A DNA stretch of 14,903 bases from CAMBDR01 sp046597185 (GCA_046597185.1 JBKJLF010000482.1:1-14903), one strand, 5' to 3'. Counted from the first letter of the stretch, positions 1-7,692 are shown. Numbers and translations are program-made. Notes: generated from the sequence alone by a model not told the origin.

Positions 1-205
1 CTTGCCCAAACCATCTACGGTATAGGTGGTGCTTAGCCTGCGTGGGTCGGTGACGGTTTTTATTTGATCAGCCGCATCAAAGGTAAAATCAGTGGTCGGG
101 CGCGCTCCGCCCGGTATAGGCACGGGTTGCTGCAATTGCTTGATGCGGCTCAGCGGGTCGTATTGCATTTGGGTGGAATGGTTTAAACCATCTACCCCTG
201 AAATT
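1..205 (-). pseudogene. Rhs/YD-repeat protein fragment, truncated on its N-terminal side and running off the left edge
   Basis: The reverse strand, read in triplets from position 180 downward, gives YD-repeat-like sequence: VDGLNHSTQMQYDPLSR, later FTFDAADQIKTVTDP, then TTYTVDGLGK at the window edge. The spacing of tyrosine/aspartate, DP and DGLG elements is typical of Rhs shells, which encapsulate a C-terminal toxin. The frame stays open from the edge up to a TGA at 376-378, but above about position 195-205 the translation no longer resembles repeats, and no convincing start with a ribosome binding site is visible. Rhs proteins are usually over 1000 residues, so this is either the broken 5' end of a longer gene to the left or a displaced remnant. 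The repeat call is fairly firm; pseudogene status is inferred, because the rest of the gene lies outside the window. Confidence 0.55.
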
Positions 206-523
206 GATGCGACCAAAATGTTTGCCGAGGAGAGCGCACTCAGGACGCAATGTGGCGAAGGTTTTTGTGAGGTCGAATTGAAATCGATGATCACTGTCAC
301 GGAAGTGGCGCATAAAATGCAATAATAGGGGGTAAGATGGGGTATATCGCCCGACAGGCGCAGCCGCTGGCACGTTCAAGCGCTTTGGCCAATTACGGTG
401 GCGCGGTTGAATTTGGGTGGCGTGGCGGGCTTGGGGAGTATGCCGCGTTGTAGTAACTCACTTTGGTGCGCAGGCTTATTTTTTGCGGCCTTCTGCATGG
501 GCCTTATTTTGGAGATTTTCACT
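206..523. other. Gap of 318 bp without a supported gene, between the Rhs fragment and the Tat lipoprotein gene
   Basis: Several frames are open here on both strands, but none has a recognisable product, a good ribosome binding site or a plausible composition. The minus-strand frame of the Rhs fragment continues to a stop at 376-378 without repeat character. A GTG at 398 lies in frame with the downstream lipoprotein gene but would place about 42 unrelated residues before its Tat signal. The promoter of the plus-strand pair should lie in roughly 380-510; I see no convincing -35/-10 pair. Confidence 0.5.
511..514 (+). promoter_or_regulatory. Ribosome binding site that fixes the start of the Tat lipoprotein gene
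   Basis: GGAG lies nine bases before the ATG at 524. No comparable site precedes the in-frame GTG at 398. A second ATG at 554, ten codons on, would keep the whole twin-arginine signal but lacks a clear site. Confidence 0.6.
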
Positions 524-1144
524 ATGCAACTTGATTCGCTTAACTGGCATGGCATGGGGCGGCGTCATTTTATGCGGCGCTTGGCGGCTTTGGGTTCGAC
601 TGTGCTGGTGGGCGGGGCGGCTGCGCCCTTGGTTGGCTGCGGCAAGGAAAACGGCACCGGGGCGCGGCTATTGGTGCTGTCGGCGGCCCAGGCGGTCACG
701 CTGGCTGCTTGCGCCGATGCCATCGTGCCGCATCAAGCGGGTTTTCCGAGTGTGGCCGAGGCCCAGATTGTGGCGCGGCTGGATGAAGAGTTGTGGTTTT
801 CCGATAGCTCTATTCAAGATGATTTATGCACGGCGCTGGCGCTTTTTGAGTGGCTGCCATTGGGCTACGGCTATTTTGGCCGATTCAGCACACTGTCGCT
901 GGATGCGCGGCAGCGGCTGTTGCAGCAGATGATGGGTAGTGGAATCGAGACGGTACGGGCGATTGCCGGCAATTTTCGGTTATTGATTATGCTGTTCTAT
1001 TTTGGGCATCGCAGCAGTTGGGCGGCCATCGGCTATGATGGCACGTTTCAGAAGCTGCCGCCGCGTTTGAGCGAACAACGCAAGCGCTATGCTGCTGCCG
1101 TGGCAGCCAGCAAGGCGGCAGATTTGACTGGGGTAAAGCAATGA
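524..1144 (+). CDS. Tat-exported lipoprotein, gluconate 2-dehydrogenase subunit 3-like (small subunit of a GMC dehydrogenase)
   Basis: This 206-residue protein begins with a twin-arginine signal (GRRHFMRRLAALG, residues 12-24) followed by a hydrophobic stretch and the lipobox LVGC (residues 36-39). That predicts export in folded form by Tat and lipid attachment at Cys39. The mature part (for example AACADAIVPH, residues 61-70) fits the gluconate 2-dehydrogenase subunit 3 family. These small subunits act as chaperone and hitch-hiker carrier for a catalytic GMC flavoprotein that has no signal of its own. The next gene is such a flavoprotein: its ATG overlaps this gene's TGA in an ATGA junction, implying translational coupling. 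Residue +2 after the lipid cysteine is Gly, not Asp, so outer-membrane sorting is possible. Family assignment rests on the signal, size and partner more than on any catalytic motif. Confidence 0.8.
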   Translation: MQLDSLNWHGMGRRHFMRRLAALGSTVLVGGAAAPLVGCGKENGTGARLLVLSAAQAVTLAACADAIVPHQAGFPSVAEAQIVARLDEELWFSDSSIQDDLCTALALFEWLPLGYGYFGRFSTLSLDARQRLLQQMMGSGIETVRAIAGNFRLLIMLFYFGHRSSWAAIGYDGTFQKLPPRLSEQRKRYAAAVAASKAADLTGVKQ

Positions 1145-2715
1145 GCGGGCGCATTGTTGAGGGAAATCAATTGCTTGGTGGAGAAACGATGCGGGCGGAC
1201 GTTTGCATTATGGGCTCGGGCTGCGGTGGTGCGACCCTGGCGAAATATTTGGCACAGATGGGCCACGACGTGATTGTGTTGGAGCGCGGCGGTTATTATA
1301 CCGAGGCCGAGTTCGATCAGGACGAGTTGAACATGAACAGCATGTTGTATGCCAATCGGTCACTCAAAACCACCACGGATGGTGGTACGGTTCTGTTGTC
1401 AGGCAATAATGTGGGCGGGGCATCAGTGCATTATTGGGCTGATACCTATCGCACGCCGATTGATCGGCTCCAGCATTGGGCCGGGCGTTATGGCCTTAGT
1501 GGGCATGGCGAGGCGGAACTGACGCCGATTTGGAACGAACTTGATCCAGTACTCAACGTGCATCCGGCGACCGAAGAATATCATAATCGTATGAACCAAT
1601 TGCTGCGCGAGGGCGCGCATAAGCTGGGCTGGAGGGGCCACGCCGTGCCGCAAGCGCGCAAGGGCTGTGTGAAGTCCGGGCATTGCATGCAAGGCTGCAT
1701 TTACGGTGCCAAGCAAAGCCAGCTTGTCACCCATGTGCGTCAGGCGGTGGCGCTTGGTGCGCGCGTGTATGCCGATGTGGAGGCAACCGAACTGGTGCGC
1801 GAGAGGGGTAAAGTCAAGTCATTGAAGGCCAGAATCATTGACCGCAGCAGCAATCGTCCTTCCGGCAAGAGCGTGCAAATTGAGGCGAAGCAATTTGTTT
1901 TGGCGGCGGGGGCCTATTATTCGGCCCCGTTTTTGATCGCCAATGATTTCAAAAAAGCGTTGCCCGCCCTGGGACAGCATTTTGGGGTGAATCCGACTGC
2001 CTGGGTGTTTGGCTTATACGATGAAGATATCGTTATGTGGCGTAATATTCCGGCAGCCTTCGGCGTGGAAGAATTCCGTTTGGCCCGGTTTGATCAAGGC
2101 AAGCAATACCGGGAGGGCGGCTATCTGCTGATGGCCAATCAGGTGCAGCCCGGTATGCTCGGTGCCACTTTGCCCTTGATCGGGGGTGAACTCGGTGAGT
2201 GGATGGGGCAGGCCAGACGCATCGGCGGCACCATTGGCTGGCTTGATGACTATGAGGACGAATTGGGTGTGATCGACCGTGCGGACGATGGCTCGCCCAA
2301 GGTTGCGCTGCCTTTTGGGCCTGTCACACAGGCGATGTTGCGGGATTTGATCCATAAGCAAATTGAAGTGCTATTTGCCAGTGGTGCGAACCAACTGGTG
2401 GTTGGCTCGGGCCAGCGTATCGTGCTGCAGCGCGGCAAGGATAACAGCGCGGCAATGAAGCAAATCGCGCAGATCAAGGTTACGGGTGGCGGTTTGATCT
2501 TGGCCGCGCCGCATCCCTTTGGAGGCTGCCGTATGGGGGCCGACGCCAAAAATTCTGTGGTGGGCATGGATCACAGGGTGCATGGGATGGATAACCTGTT
2601 CGTGGCTGACCCGTCGGTGTTTCCGAGCGGGCCATCGGTTGACCCCAGCTTTACTATCATGGCATTTAGCGTGGTGGCGTCCAAGCATATTCATGCTGCG
2701 TTGAACGGCGCTTGA
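1141..2715 (+). CDS. GMC-family FAD-dependent oxidoreductase, catalytic subunit of a glucose-dehydrogenase-like complex
   Basis: A 524-residue flavoprotein that should oxidise an alcohol, sugar or similar hydroxyl compound. The FAD dinucleotide-binding motif is GSGCGG (residues 25-30), ending in VIVLERGG. A second flavin-contact segment is GNNVGGASVHYW (88-99). The C-terminal GMC domain has HPFGGCRMG (458-466) with the catalytic His458. The position usually held by Asn or His in this family is Asp501 (VDPSFTIMA). Cys176, Cys182 and Cys186 form a C-x5-C-x3-C pattern which, as I recall, matches the 3Fe-4S ligands of Burkholderia FAD-glucose dehydrogenase. It has no signal peptide, so it probably travels with the Tat subunit encoded just upstream. 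I keep the first ATG because the short leader GRIVEGNQLL is normal for the family, although ATG 1189 has a better site (GGAG at 1180-1183). No cytochrome c subunit follows. The substrate is unknown. Confidence 0.87.
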   Translation: MSGRIVEGNQLLGGETMRADVCIMGSGCGGATLAKYLAQMGHDVIVLERGGYYTEAEFDQDELNMNSMLYANRSLKTTTDGGTVLLSGNNVGGASVHYWADTYRTPIDRLQHWAGRYGLSGHGEAELTPIWNELDPVLNVHPATEEYHNRMNQLLREGAHKLGWRGHAVPQARKGCVKSGHCMQGCIYGAKQSQLVTHVRQAVALGARVYADVEATELVRERGKVKSLKARIIDRSSNRPSGKSVQIEAKQFVLAAGAYYSAPFLIANDFKKALPALGQHFGVNPTAWVFGLYDEDIVMWRNIPAAFGVEEFRLARFDQGKQYREGGYLLMANQVQPGMLGATLPLIGGELGEWMGQARRIGGTIGWLDDYEDELGVIDRADDGSPKVALPFGPVTQAMLRDLIHKQIEVLFASGANQLVVGSGQRIVLQRGKDNSAAMKQIAQIKVTGGGLILAAPHPFGGCRMGADAKNSVVGMDHRVHGMDNLFVADPSVFPSGPSVDPSFTIMAFSVVASKHIHAALNGA

Positions 2716-2718
2716 TTT

Positions 2719-3993
2719 TCAGAAGCTATATTTGATCTCTGCATACAGCGAGGAATTTTTCCTTAATCTGCCGTAATAGGTTTCGCTATCGCCGCGAAAG
2801 ACATCAAGCCCCAGGGTGCCTTTGACTTGATCGTTAAAGGCATAAATTAACTTGGGCTTGATCGTATAGTCGTGGCGGGTGAATGAAAGAACACCGGCAA
2901 TTTCCCCTTCCAGCGTGTCATTGAGCCACTTGTTGGCAATGCGAATGCTCATGCCGTGCTGGAATCGATCCAGTTGATTGGCGATGCCCGCAGCCAGAAT
3001 CACGGTAGGGCGCAAAATCGGGTCGGTGATATTGCGTGGATCTTGATAGCCTGCAACGCGGCGAAAAAAATACTGCGCGTTGATATTGAGATTGGTGAAG
3101 AAAGTTCTGTCCGCGCCCACCACAGCATAAAGAAACGGCTTTTTAACCTGCGGATCGCCAACATAGCTTGTCCACGTATAGGCCGCTTCGGTACGTAGCC
3201 CATAGCGCCCGACAACGGTGGCGGCATCAAAGCCCACTACGTGAATGCGCTTGTTCTCCAAGATCAAATTCAAGCCCGATGCACTGAGTCCTCCAATTTT
3301 GCTGTCGGGATTGAGGTCCAATCCGCTGAAATAGGAAACCGACCAATCCACCGCACCGCCGGAGCGCTCCAGTTTGATCGCGCCTTGATTGCCATGGGGC
3401 GTCGGCCTCGTGTAATACACGCCCGGTGTGGCGGTGGTGGGGAAAATATTGGCGCTAAATCGTGGTAGCCAGATCCCGGTCAGCGCCCAATCCTGGTAAT
3501 GGTAGGCCGCCTTTGCTGCCGCCACGCCGAATCGCTGGTCATTGGTTTCCGGCGTCAATAGGGTGTAGTCGCGCGGGTTCAGGTTGTCGGTGGGGTTAAG
3601 CTCGTCGGCCCGACCCCAGACGATGATTTGCTTGCCGATGCGAAAATCGGTACTGCCAGCACTGAAATCGAGATGGCCTTCGCGCAGTTTTCCGGTTGAT
3701 TTGTGATCGAAGGATTCGTCGTTGCGCAGCCAGCCATCGACCACCAGCGTTAATTTTTTGTCCAACAGCGTGGGCGCGAATTTAAGCCATACCGCACCCG
3801 CGCCCAAGTCATGTTTTTCGTCCAGTTTGCGCGATGCGCTGAAGTAGGCAGCTCTCACCGAGCCGCTCGGGTTGAGATTTTGCAGTAGGCTTGGGGCAGT
3901 TTCGCTCTGGGCAAAAAGTTGACCTGATGCGCACAAGGGCAGTACCGCGCAGACAAATTGCGCGGCAAATTGGGTAGCGGTGCGCTTCATCAT
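2719..3993 (-). CDS. DUF1302-like outer-membrane beta-barrel protein
   Basis: A 424-residue protein with a Sec signal peptide (positive MKR, hydrophobic core, likely cut after Ala28 in LFAQ). The mature chain alternates polar and hydrophobic residues like a beta-barrel and ends in KYSF, a terminal aromatic typical of barrels inserted by the BAM complex. The segment IVWGRADELNPTDNLNPRDY (residues 124-143) is the family signature I recognise from DUF1302 proteins, which often sit beside MMPL/RND transporters and LolA-like periplasmic proteins. Here it is the last gene of the minus-strand operon and overlaps the transporter gene (first ATG 3991-3993 within ATGA). A second ATG directly follows and has more room from the AAAAGGA site, so the real start may be 3990. 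A role as the outer-membrane acceptor or exit pore for the exported lipid is inferred from context. The gene ends 3 bp from the convergent GMC gene. Confidence 0.78.
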   Translation of the reverse strand: MMKRTATQFAAQFVCAVLPLCASGQLFAQSETAPSLLQNLNPSGSVRAAYFSASRKLDEKHDLGAGAVWLKFAPTLLDKKLTLVVDGWLRNDESFDHKSTGKLREGHLDFSAGSTDFRIGKQIIVWGRADELNPTDNLNPRDYTLLTPETNDQRFGVAAAKAAYHYQDWALTGIWLPRFSANIFPTTATPGVYYTRPTPHGNQGAIKLERSGGAVDWSVSYFSGLDLNPDSKIGGLSASGLNLILENKRIHVVGFDAATVVGRYGLRTEAAYTWTSYVGDPQVKKPFLYAVVGADRTFFTNLNINAQYFFRRVAGYQDPRNITDPILRPTVILAAGIANQLDRFQHGMSIRIANKWLNDTLEGEIAGVLSFTRHDYTIKPKLIYAFNDQVKGTLGLDVFRGDSETYYGRLRKNSSLYAEIKYSF

Positions 3994-4805
3994 TCCTTTT
4001 CCATGTAGCGGGTAGTGAAAAATTCGTCTGCCACCTTTTGATTGACTTTGAAATTTTCAACCCGGATTAGGGTGCGGTGGCCAGTTTGGGTATTGCTTGC
4101 CTCTAACTTCAAAGCTTGCCATTTTCCATTCTTTGGGTCAACCGCTTGAATGTCGCCGAAGATCGCGGTTTTGACCATCTGCCCGGACTCATCCCAGTAA
4201 TCAGTCTTTGATGTCATCAGATTGTCTTTGCGTATCCAATTGACGCGTTTGGCATAGCCGGTATTGGCCTTGACCATCTCGGTTTTTGGTGTGGCCTCAA
4301 TCACGTAGCAGGGCTGCCCATCCTGCGTTTCTTCGCGCAGGAGCTTGTATTGCCATTCCGTGACCTTGTAGCCGATCACATCGGCATTGGAAAAGTCGGT
4401 GCCGACGAAGCTGTCTTTTTTATTGCTGGAAACCAGGCGGCGTACCTTTTTCAAGGCCGGAAGATAAATCCAGATATCGTCATCCTTGTCGGCATGTTCG
4501 ATCAACAAGGACACGGTGCCCTTCACATCGGCGGGCGACAAAAAGCGCGTCATACGCATATTGTCGATGCCGTTGGCGGCCAGTTTGGTGGTGCTGAATG
4601 TCTTGCGCACTCGCTCCTGTCCGCTCTTGTTGATCAAGGTGAAGGTCGCGTCCGACACTGAATCGAGAACCTTGAAAACGGTCGCGTTTTTTTCCATGAT
4701 GGCGTTAAGGTCTGGTTCTGCGGCACTGGCATCGTGCGTCGGTAGCGAGAAGCCGCAAGCCAATGCCAGGATGACGGCGGCGGTCGGCGTTGGATTTAAT
4801 TTCAT
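3990..4805 (-). CDS. LolA-like outer-membrane lipoprotein-sorting protein, possible independent translation product inside the RND frame
   Basis: Starting at the internal ATG (4803-4805), the frame encodes a self-standing 271-residue protein: MKLNPTPTAAVILALAC opens a Sec signal peptide ending near HDASAAEP, and the mature domain contains DIWIYLPALKKVRRL and FSNADVIGYKV, features of the PF17131-type lipoprotein-sorting family with a LolA fold. These proteins carry a hydrophobic ligand across the periplasm. An AGGAG site lies seven bases before the ATG, as for a normal gene. Because the upstream transporter frame runs through it without a stop, the cell may make both a tethered form and a free periplasmic form, or only one of them. 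If the fusion is real, the signal peptide core would act as an extra membrane helix placing this domain in the periplasm. Confidence 0.6.
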   Translation of the reverse strand: MKLNPTPTAAVILALACGFSLPTHDASAAEPDLNAIMEKNATVFKVLDSVSDATFTLINKSGQERVRKTFSTTKLAANGIDNMRMTRFLSPADVKGTVSLLIEHADKDDDIWIYLPALKKVRRLVSSNKKDSFVGTDFSNADVIGYKVTEWQYKLLREETQDGQPCYVIEATPKTEMVKANTGYAKRVNWIRKDNLMTSKTDYWDESGQMVKTAIFGDIQAVDPKNGKWQALKLEASNTQTGHRTLIRVENFKVNQKVADEFFTTRYMEKE

Positions 4806-7139
4806 GGCAATTCTCCTGAAAATGAAATTGGGACGGAAACTGAGCATCAATGCCGGGATCAGTAGCAATGCGCCGAAGGCGCTGACCAGCATGGCAGCGG
4901 CAATCAGAATCGCCATCCATTGGTGGATGTGGAAACCGAACGAGAGCAATAGTACGCCATAGCCGCCTGCGACCGCAATGGCCACAAACAGAATCGCCTG
5001 GCCCGCCGTCATCAAGACCTTGCGAATTGCGATAAGTTCGTCGGTGCCGTTCTCAAGCTCTTCGCGGATGCGGAAAATCAGATAAATTGCGTAGTCGGCT
5101 CCGATGCCAACCGCCATCGCCGATATCAGCGAAGTGGAAATATTGAGTGGGATACCTGTCCATCCGATTAAACCGAAGTTGGCCAAAATAGCCAGCAATA
5201 ACGGCAGCATCACCAGCATCCCTGCTACCAGCGAGCGGAAAATAAGGCAGGAAATGATGAACACGACTGCGCTGATCTGTACGATGTTTAATATCTTCCC
5301 GTTGACCATCACTTCGCTCAGGGCTGCACCTTCGGCCAAGCCGCCGCCGATTTTGATCTGCACGTCTTTCGGAAAGCGGTTGGCGGTGAATGTTTTTAGT
5401 TTGGCCGCCAGTTTTTCAAAATCAGCGCTGCTGTCGGATTTGATAAAGGCGGTGATATTGGCCTTGCGATAGTCGTAGTCTACGTAGGTGTCAAAATCGC
5501 CCGGCTCCCCTGACAGCGAGTACAGCAACAGGTATTGCGAGACCAGATCGCCGTCTTTCGGGACGGCAAAGAAGGCTGGGTCGTCGGCGTGCATGGCCTG
5601 ATTCATGCGTTTGATGAAATCGACGATGGAGACGGTTTTTCCGACATTGGGCTGGGATTCAATAAAACGCTGAACGTCGTCCATGGCCTGTAGCGTCTTG
5701 GGGTTTTTGATGGCGTCTTTATCTTTGCCTTCGATCAAAACGAAGACGGTATTGGTGCCGCCCAGTCGGTCGTTTAATGCCTGATCGTCTGTCCTGACGA
5801 GTTGATCGGCACCAAAATAGGTCTTCATTGAGTTGTCCACACGTACTTGGTTCATGCCGACCAAGGCCACCGCCACGAACAGGCCCATGCCTATGTACAC
5901 TTTGCGCCGCCCCGGGCCAGTCACGACCAGATCCGCGATTGCGCCAGTCAGCTTGTCCCATATCCGCGCTTTGGACTTGCGTTGCGGGTCCAGGTCGCCG
6001 GGTGGTGACAGCAGTGATCTTAGCGCAGGTATAAACGTCATTTCCAAAATCAACGTCGCCAGGATGCCGATACCAGTGAAGATACCAAACGTGCGCACAG
6101 TGCTGATGTCCATCACTATCAGCGACAAAAAGCCGAGCGAGGCAACGGTTCCTGCGATCAGCATGACGGGGCCGACCCGCACCAGCGCGCTGATGACTGC
6201 GGCGATATTGGCTTCTTTCGGCGGCATTGCACTGGTTTCGCGCAGACGGTAATATTCTTCATAATAGCGTTTGAGCATTTGCACCGCATGGCCAGTGGCA
6301 ACGGCCAAGATTAAAATAGGGGTGGTGGCATTGAACACATCCATTGGCGTGCCAGACGCGCCCATCACGCCCACGCTCCAGATGACCGCGATGATGCCGG
6401 TGAGTAATGGCAAAAGTGGCCCCTGCCGGGAACGGAACGCCTCATACAGCACCAGGCTCAACACTAAAATGGCAATCGGGAGTAAAAAGCCCATGCGCTC
6501 CGAATAGACCTCAATGCGCGCCAGAAAATTAGGCGCGCCGCCGATGTTGATTTCAACGCTGCTATCGCGTTCCTTTTGCACGATCGGATCGACCTTGTTC
6601 ATGATGGCGCGATAGCCGGTGGGATCATTTTCAAATTCCACGATAATCGACGTGGTCTTTGCATCTTTAGAGACGACGGAACTTAAATACACCGGATTTT
6701 TCTCGACCGCCGCTTTGAGCGCCGCCATGTCGGCGGCATTGGTGGGCACGCTGGACATCAGCGCTTTGACTTCCATGCCTTCGGCGCTGCCAACAATCTT
6801 TTTGGCGCGCTTGGCCGAGAGGCTGACCACGCTGGTTTTGATCACGCCTGGCGTGTTGGAAAAGGTGGTTGTCAAGCGCTGCACCTTTTCCAGCACGGCT
6901 GGCTGATAGATGTCACCCTGTTTGGGCGTGATGCCAATTGCCACAATGTACTTGGTGCCAAATACTTTGGCAACCTCAATCCCGGTTGCGATGTAGGGAT
7001 GTGATGGCGGCAGCATGCTATTGGTATCAATGACGATGCGCAGATTTTTGGCCTGATAAATCGCAAGGCCGGAGATGAGTAACGTCAAGATCATGACAGC
7101 GATACGATGGCGTATGATCCATTCCATATAAGATTTCAT
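3990..7139 (-). CDS. MMPL/RND lipid-type transporter fused in frame to a LolA-like periplasmic domain
   Basis: The product is 1049 residues. Residues 1-775 are an RND transporter of the MMPL/HAE3 kind: a first membrane helix near 10-29, a periplasmic loop, a membrane bundle at about 215-375, a soluble loop at about 430-610, and a second bundle at about 615-768 with GIGADYAIYL (678-687), whose Asp682 is the expected proton-relay residue. Such pumps move lipids or hydrophobic compounds using the proton gradient. Without a stop, the frame runs into Met779, which begins a complete signal-peptide-like stretch (ending HDASA) and an outer-membrane lipoprotein-sorting (LolA-like) domain to residue 1049. 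These are normally two genes. I place the start at 7139 because AGAGG lies five bases upstream; an in-frame ATG 20 codons earlier has no such site. Next comes the outer-membrane barrel gene, overlapping by four bases, which supports a trans-envelope export system. Confidence 0.85.
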   Translation of the reverse strand: MKSYMEWIIRHRIAVMILTLLISGLAIYQAKNLRIVIDTNSMLPPSHPYIATGIEVAKVFGTKYIVAIGITPKQGDIYQPAVLEKVQRLTTTFSNTPGVIKTSVVSLSAKRAKKIVGSAEGMEVKALMSSVPTNAADMAALKAAVEKNPVYLSSVVSKDAKTTSIIVEFENDPTGYRAIMNKVDPIVQKERDSSVEINIGGAPNFLARIEVYSERMGFLLPIAILVLSLVLYEAFRSRQGPLLPLLTGIIAVIWSVGVMGASGTPMDVFNATTPILILAVATGHAVQMLKRYYEEYYRLRETSAMPPKEANIAAVISALVRVGPVMLIAGTVASLGFLSLIVMDISTVRTFGIFTGIGILATLILEMTFIPALRSLLSPPGDLDPQRKSKARIWDKLTGAIADLVVTGPGRRKVYIGMGLFVAVALVGMNQVRVDNSMKTYFGADQLVRTDDQALNDRLGGTNTVFVLIEGKDKDAIKNPKTLQAMDDVQRFIESQPNVGKTVSIVDFIKRMNQAMHADDPAFFAVPKDGDLVSQYLLLYSLSGEPGDFDTYVDYDYRKANITAFIKSDSSADFEKLAAKLKTFTANRFPKDVQIKIGGGLAEGAALSEVMVNGKILNIVQISAVVFIISCLIFRSLVAGMLVMLPLLLAILANFGLIGWTGIPLNISTSLISAMAVGIGADYAIYLIFRIREELENGTDELIAIRKVLMTAGQAILFVAIAVAGGYGVLLLSFGFHIHQWMAILIAAAMLVSAFGALLLIPALMLSFRPNFIFRRIAMKLNPTPTAAVILALACGFSLPTHDASAAEPDLNAIMEKNATVFKVLDSVSDATFTLINKSGQERVRKTFSTTKLAANGIDNMRMTRFLSPADVKGTVSLLIEHADKDDDIWIYLPALKKVRRLVSSNKKDSFVGTDFSNADVIGYKVTEWQYKLLREETQDGQPCYVIEATPKTEMVKANTGYAKRVNWIRKDNLMTSKTDYWDESGQMVKTAIFGDIQAVDPKNGKWQALKLEASNTQTGHRTLIRVENFKVNQKVADEFFTTRYMEKE
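4813..4817 (-). promoter_or_regulatory. Internal ribosome binding site for the LolA-like segment
   Basis: The minus strand reads AGGAG, then seven bases, then ATG at 4805-4803. It lies inside the RND coding frame, where it encodes an Arg-Arg pair just after the last transporter helix. Its quality and spacing are those of a true start site, which is why separate translation of the LolA-like part is considered. Confidence 0.6.
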
Positions 7140-7144
7140 GTTTT

Positions 7145-7149
7145 CCTCT
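7145..7149 (-). promoter_or_regulatory. Ribosome binding site that fixes the RND transporter start
   Basis: AGAGG is followed by five bases and the ATG at 7139-7137. The frame is open for 20 more codons upstream, but that stretch lacks a site and begins inside the short intergenic spacer after the DUF1772-like gene. Confidence 0.65.
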
Positions 7150-7215
7150 ATATTTCGGATTGCAAGTATTGAATAAATTAGGTAAAAGCCGCCGGGCAAA
7201 TGATGTTCGGCGAAT

Positions 7216-7692
7216 CTAGGGCCGATAGATCGCCATCAATGCCAGCACAAATGCGATGACGCCGATAACGGTTCTGCGTCGATGCCACGCGGCCCATCGT
7301 GCCAGTTCGGCCGCAAGTGCATCCTCTGCGATTGCCGTTTTGCTAAAAGCGTCGTTGGTGTCTTTGAAATAGATAACATAAATGCCGATAATCAGGCATG
7401 ATAGTACTGCCGTGGCGAGACTATACCACTGGCCAGGTGCGGAAACCGCACACGCAAGCGCAGCGCTAAACAAGGCACTCGATGGCCCTGCGATGGTCAA
7501 TGGGGCAAAAAACTTGTACAGTAGCGGCCCGTAAGTGGGATGCAATGCATAAAATGATTTGGGGGACAGGGTGCGCCAGTAGGGTATCAGCAAAGCATCC
7601 TCCGCCAGCAGCGCGCCCACCAGCAAACCCAAGAATGCCGCAGTGAGAAGTTGCAGTACGCCACTGGCCAAAAAAAACATTGGATCGTTCAT
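7216..7692 (-). CDS. DUF1772-like (anthrone oxygenase-like) four-helix membrane protein
   Basis: A 158-residue, very hydrophobic protein with four likely membrane helices (about residues 6-30, 60-85, 90-108 and 138-155). The pattern of an N-terminal helix ending in a small-residue GLLVGALLAEDALL, a loop with SFYALHP, and a final Trp/His/Arg-rich turn (RWAAWHRRRTVIG) before the last helix resembles the DUF1772 family, which includes anthrone oxygenases. Bacterial members are mostly uncharacterised. GGAG at 7702-7705, nine bases before the ATG, supports this start. It sits between the hydroxylase (106 bp upstream) and the transporter (76 bp downstream), all in the same direction, so it probably belongs to the same operon. 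A role in oxidising or handling the lipid in the inner membrane is a guess; the family call itself is moderate. Confidence 0.68.
   Translation of the reverse strand: MNDPMFFLASGVLQLLTAAFLGLLVGALLAEDALLIPYWRTLSPKSFYALHPTYGPLLYKFFAPLTIAGPSSALFSAALACAVSAPGQWYSLATAVLSCLIIGIYVIYFKDTNDAFSKTAIAEDALAAELARWAAWHRRRTVIGVIAFVLALMAIYRP

Noticed and set aside
240..330. Possible end of an IS21-type element, suggested by GATCACTGTCACGG-like text.
   Set aside because: I find no repeated end motifs, no matching inverted end and no transposase in the window.
398..523. GTG at 398 as the start of the lipoprotein gene.
   Set aside because: It would add 42 residues before a complete Tat lipoprotein signal and has no suitable ribosome binding site, while ATG 524 has GGAG nine bases away.
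4486..4962. 158-codon plus-strand open frame across the RND-LolA junction.
   Set aside because: It is antisense to two conserved domains and shows no family features, so it does not explain the fusion.
7140..7240. Short hairpin (CGCCG/CGGCG, 13-base loop) and a promoter-like stretch before the RND gene.
   Set aside because: A 5-bp stem is too short, and the -10 candidates are poor; the 76-bp gap is consistent with simple operon spacing.
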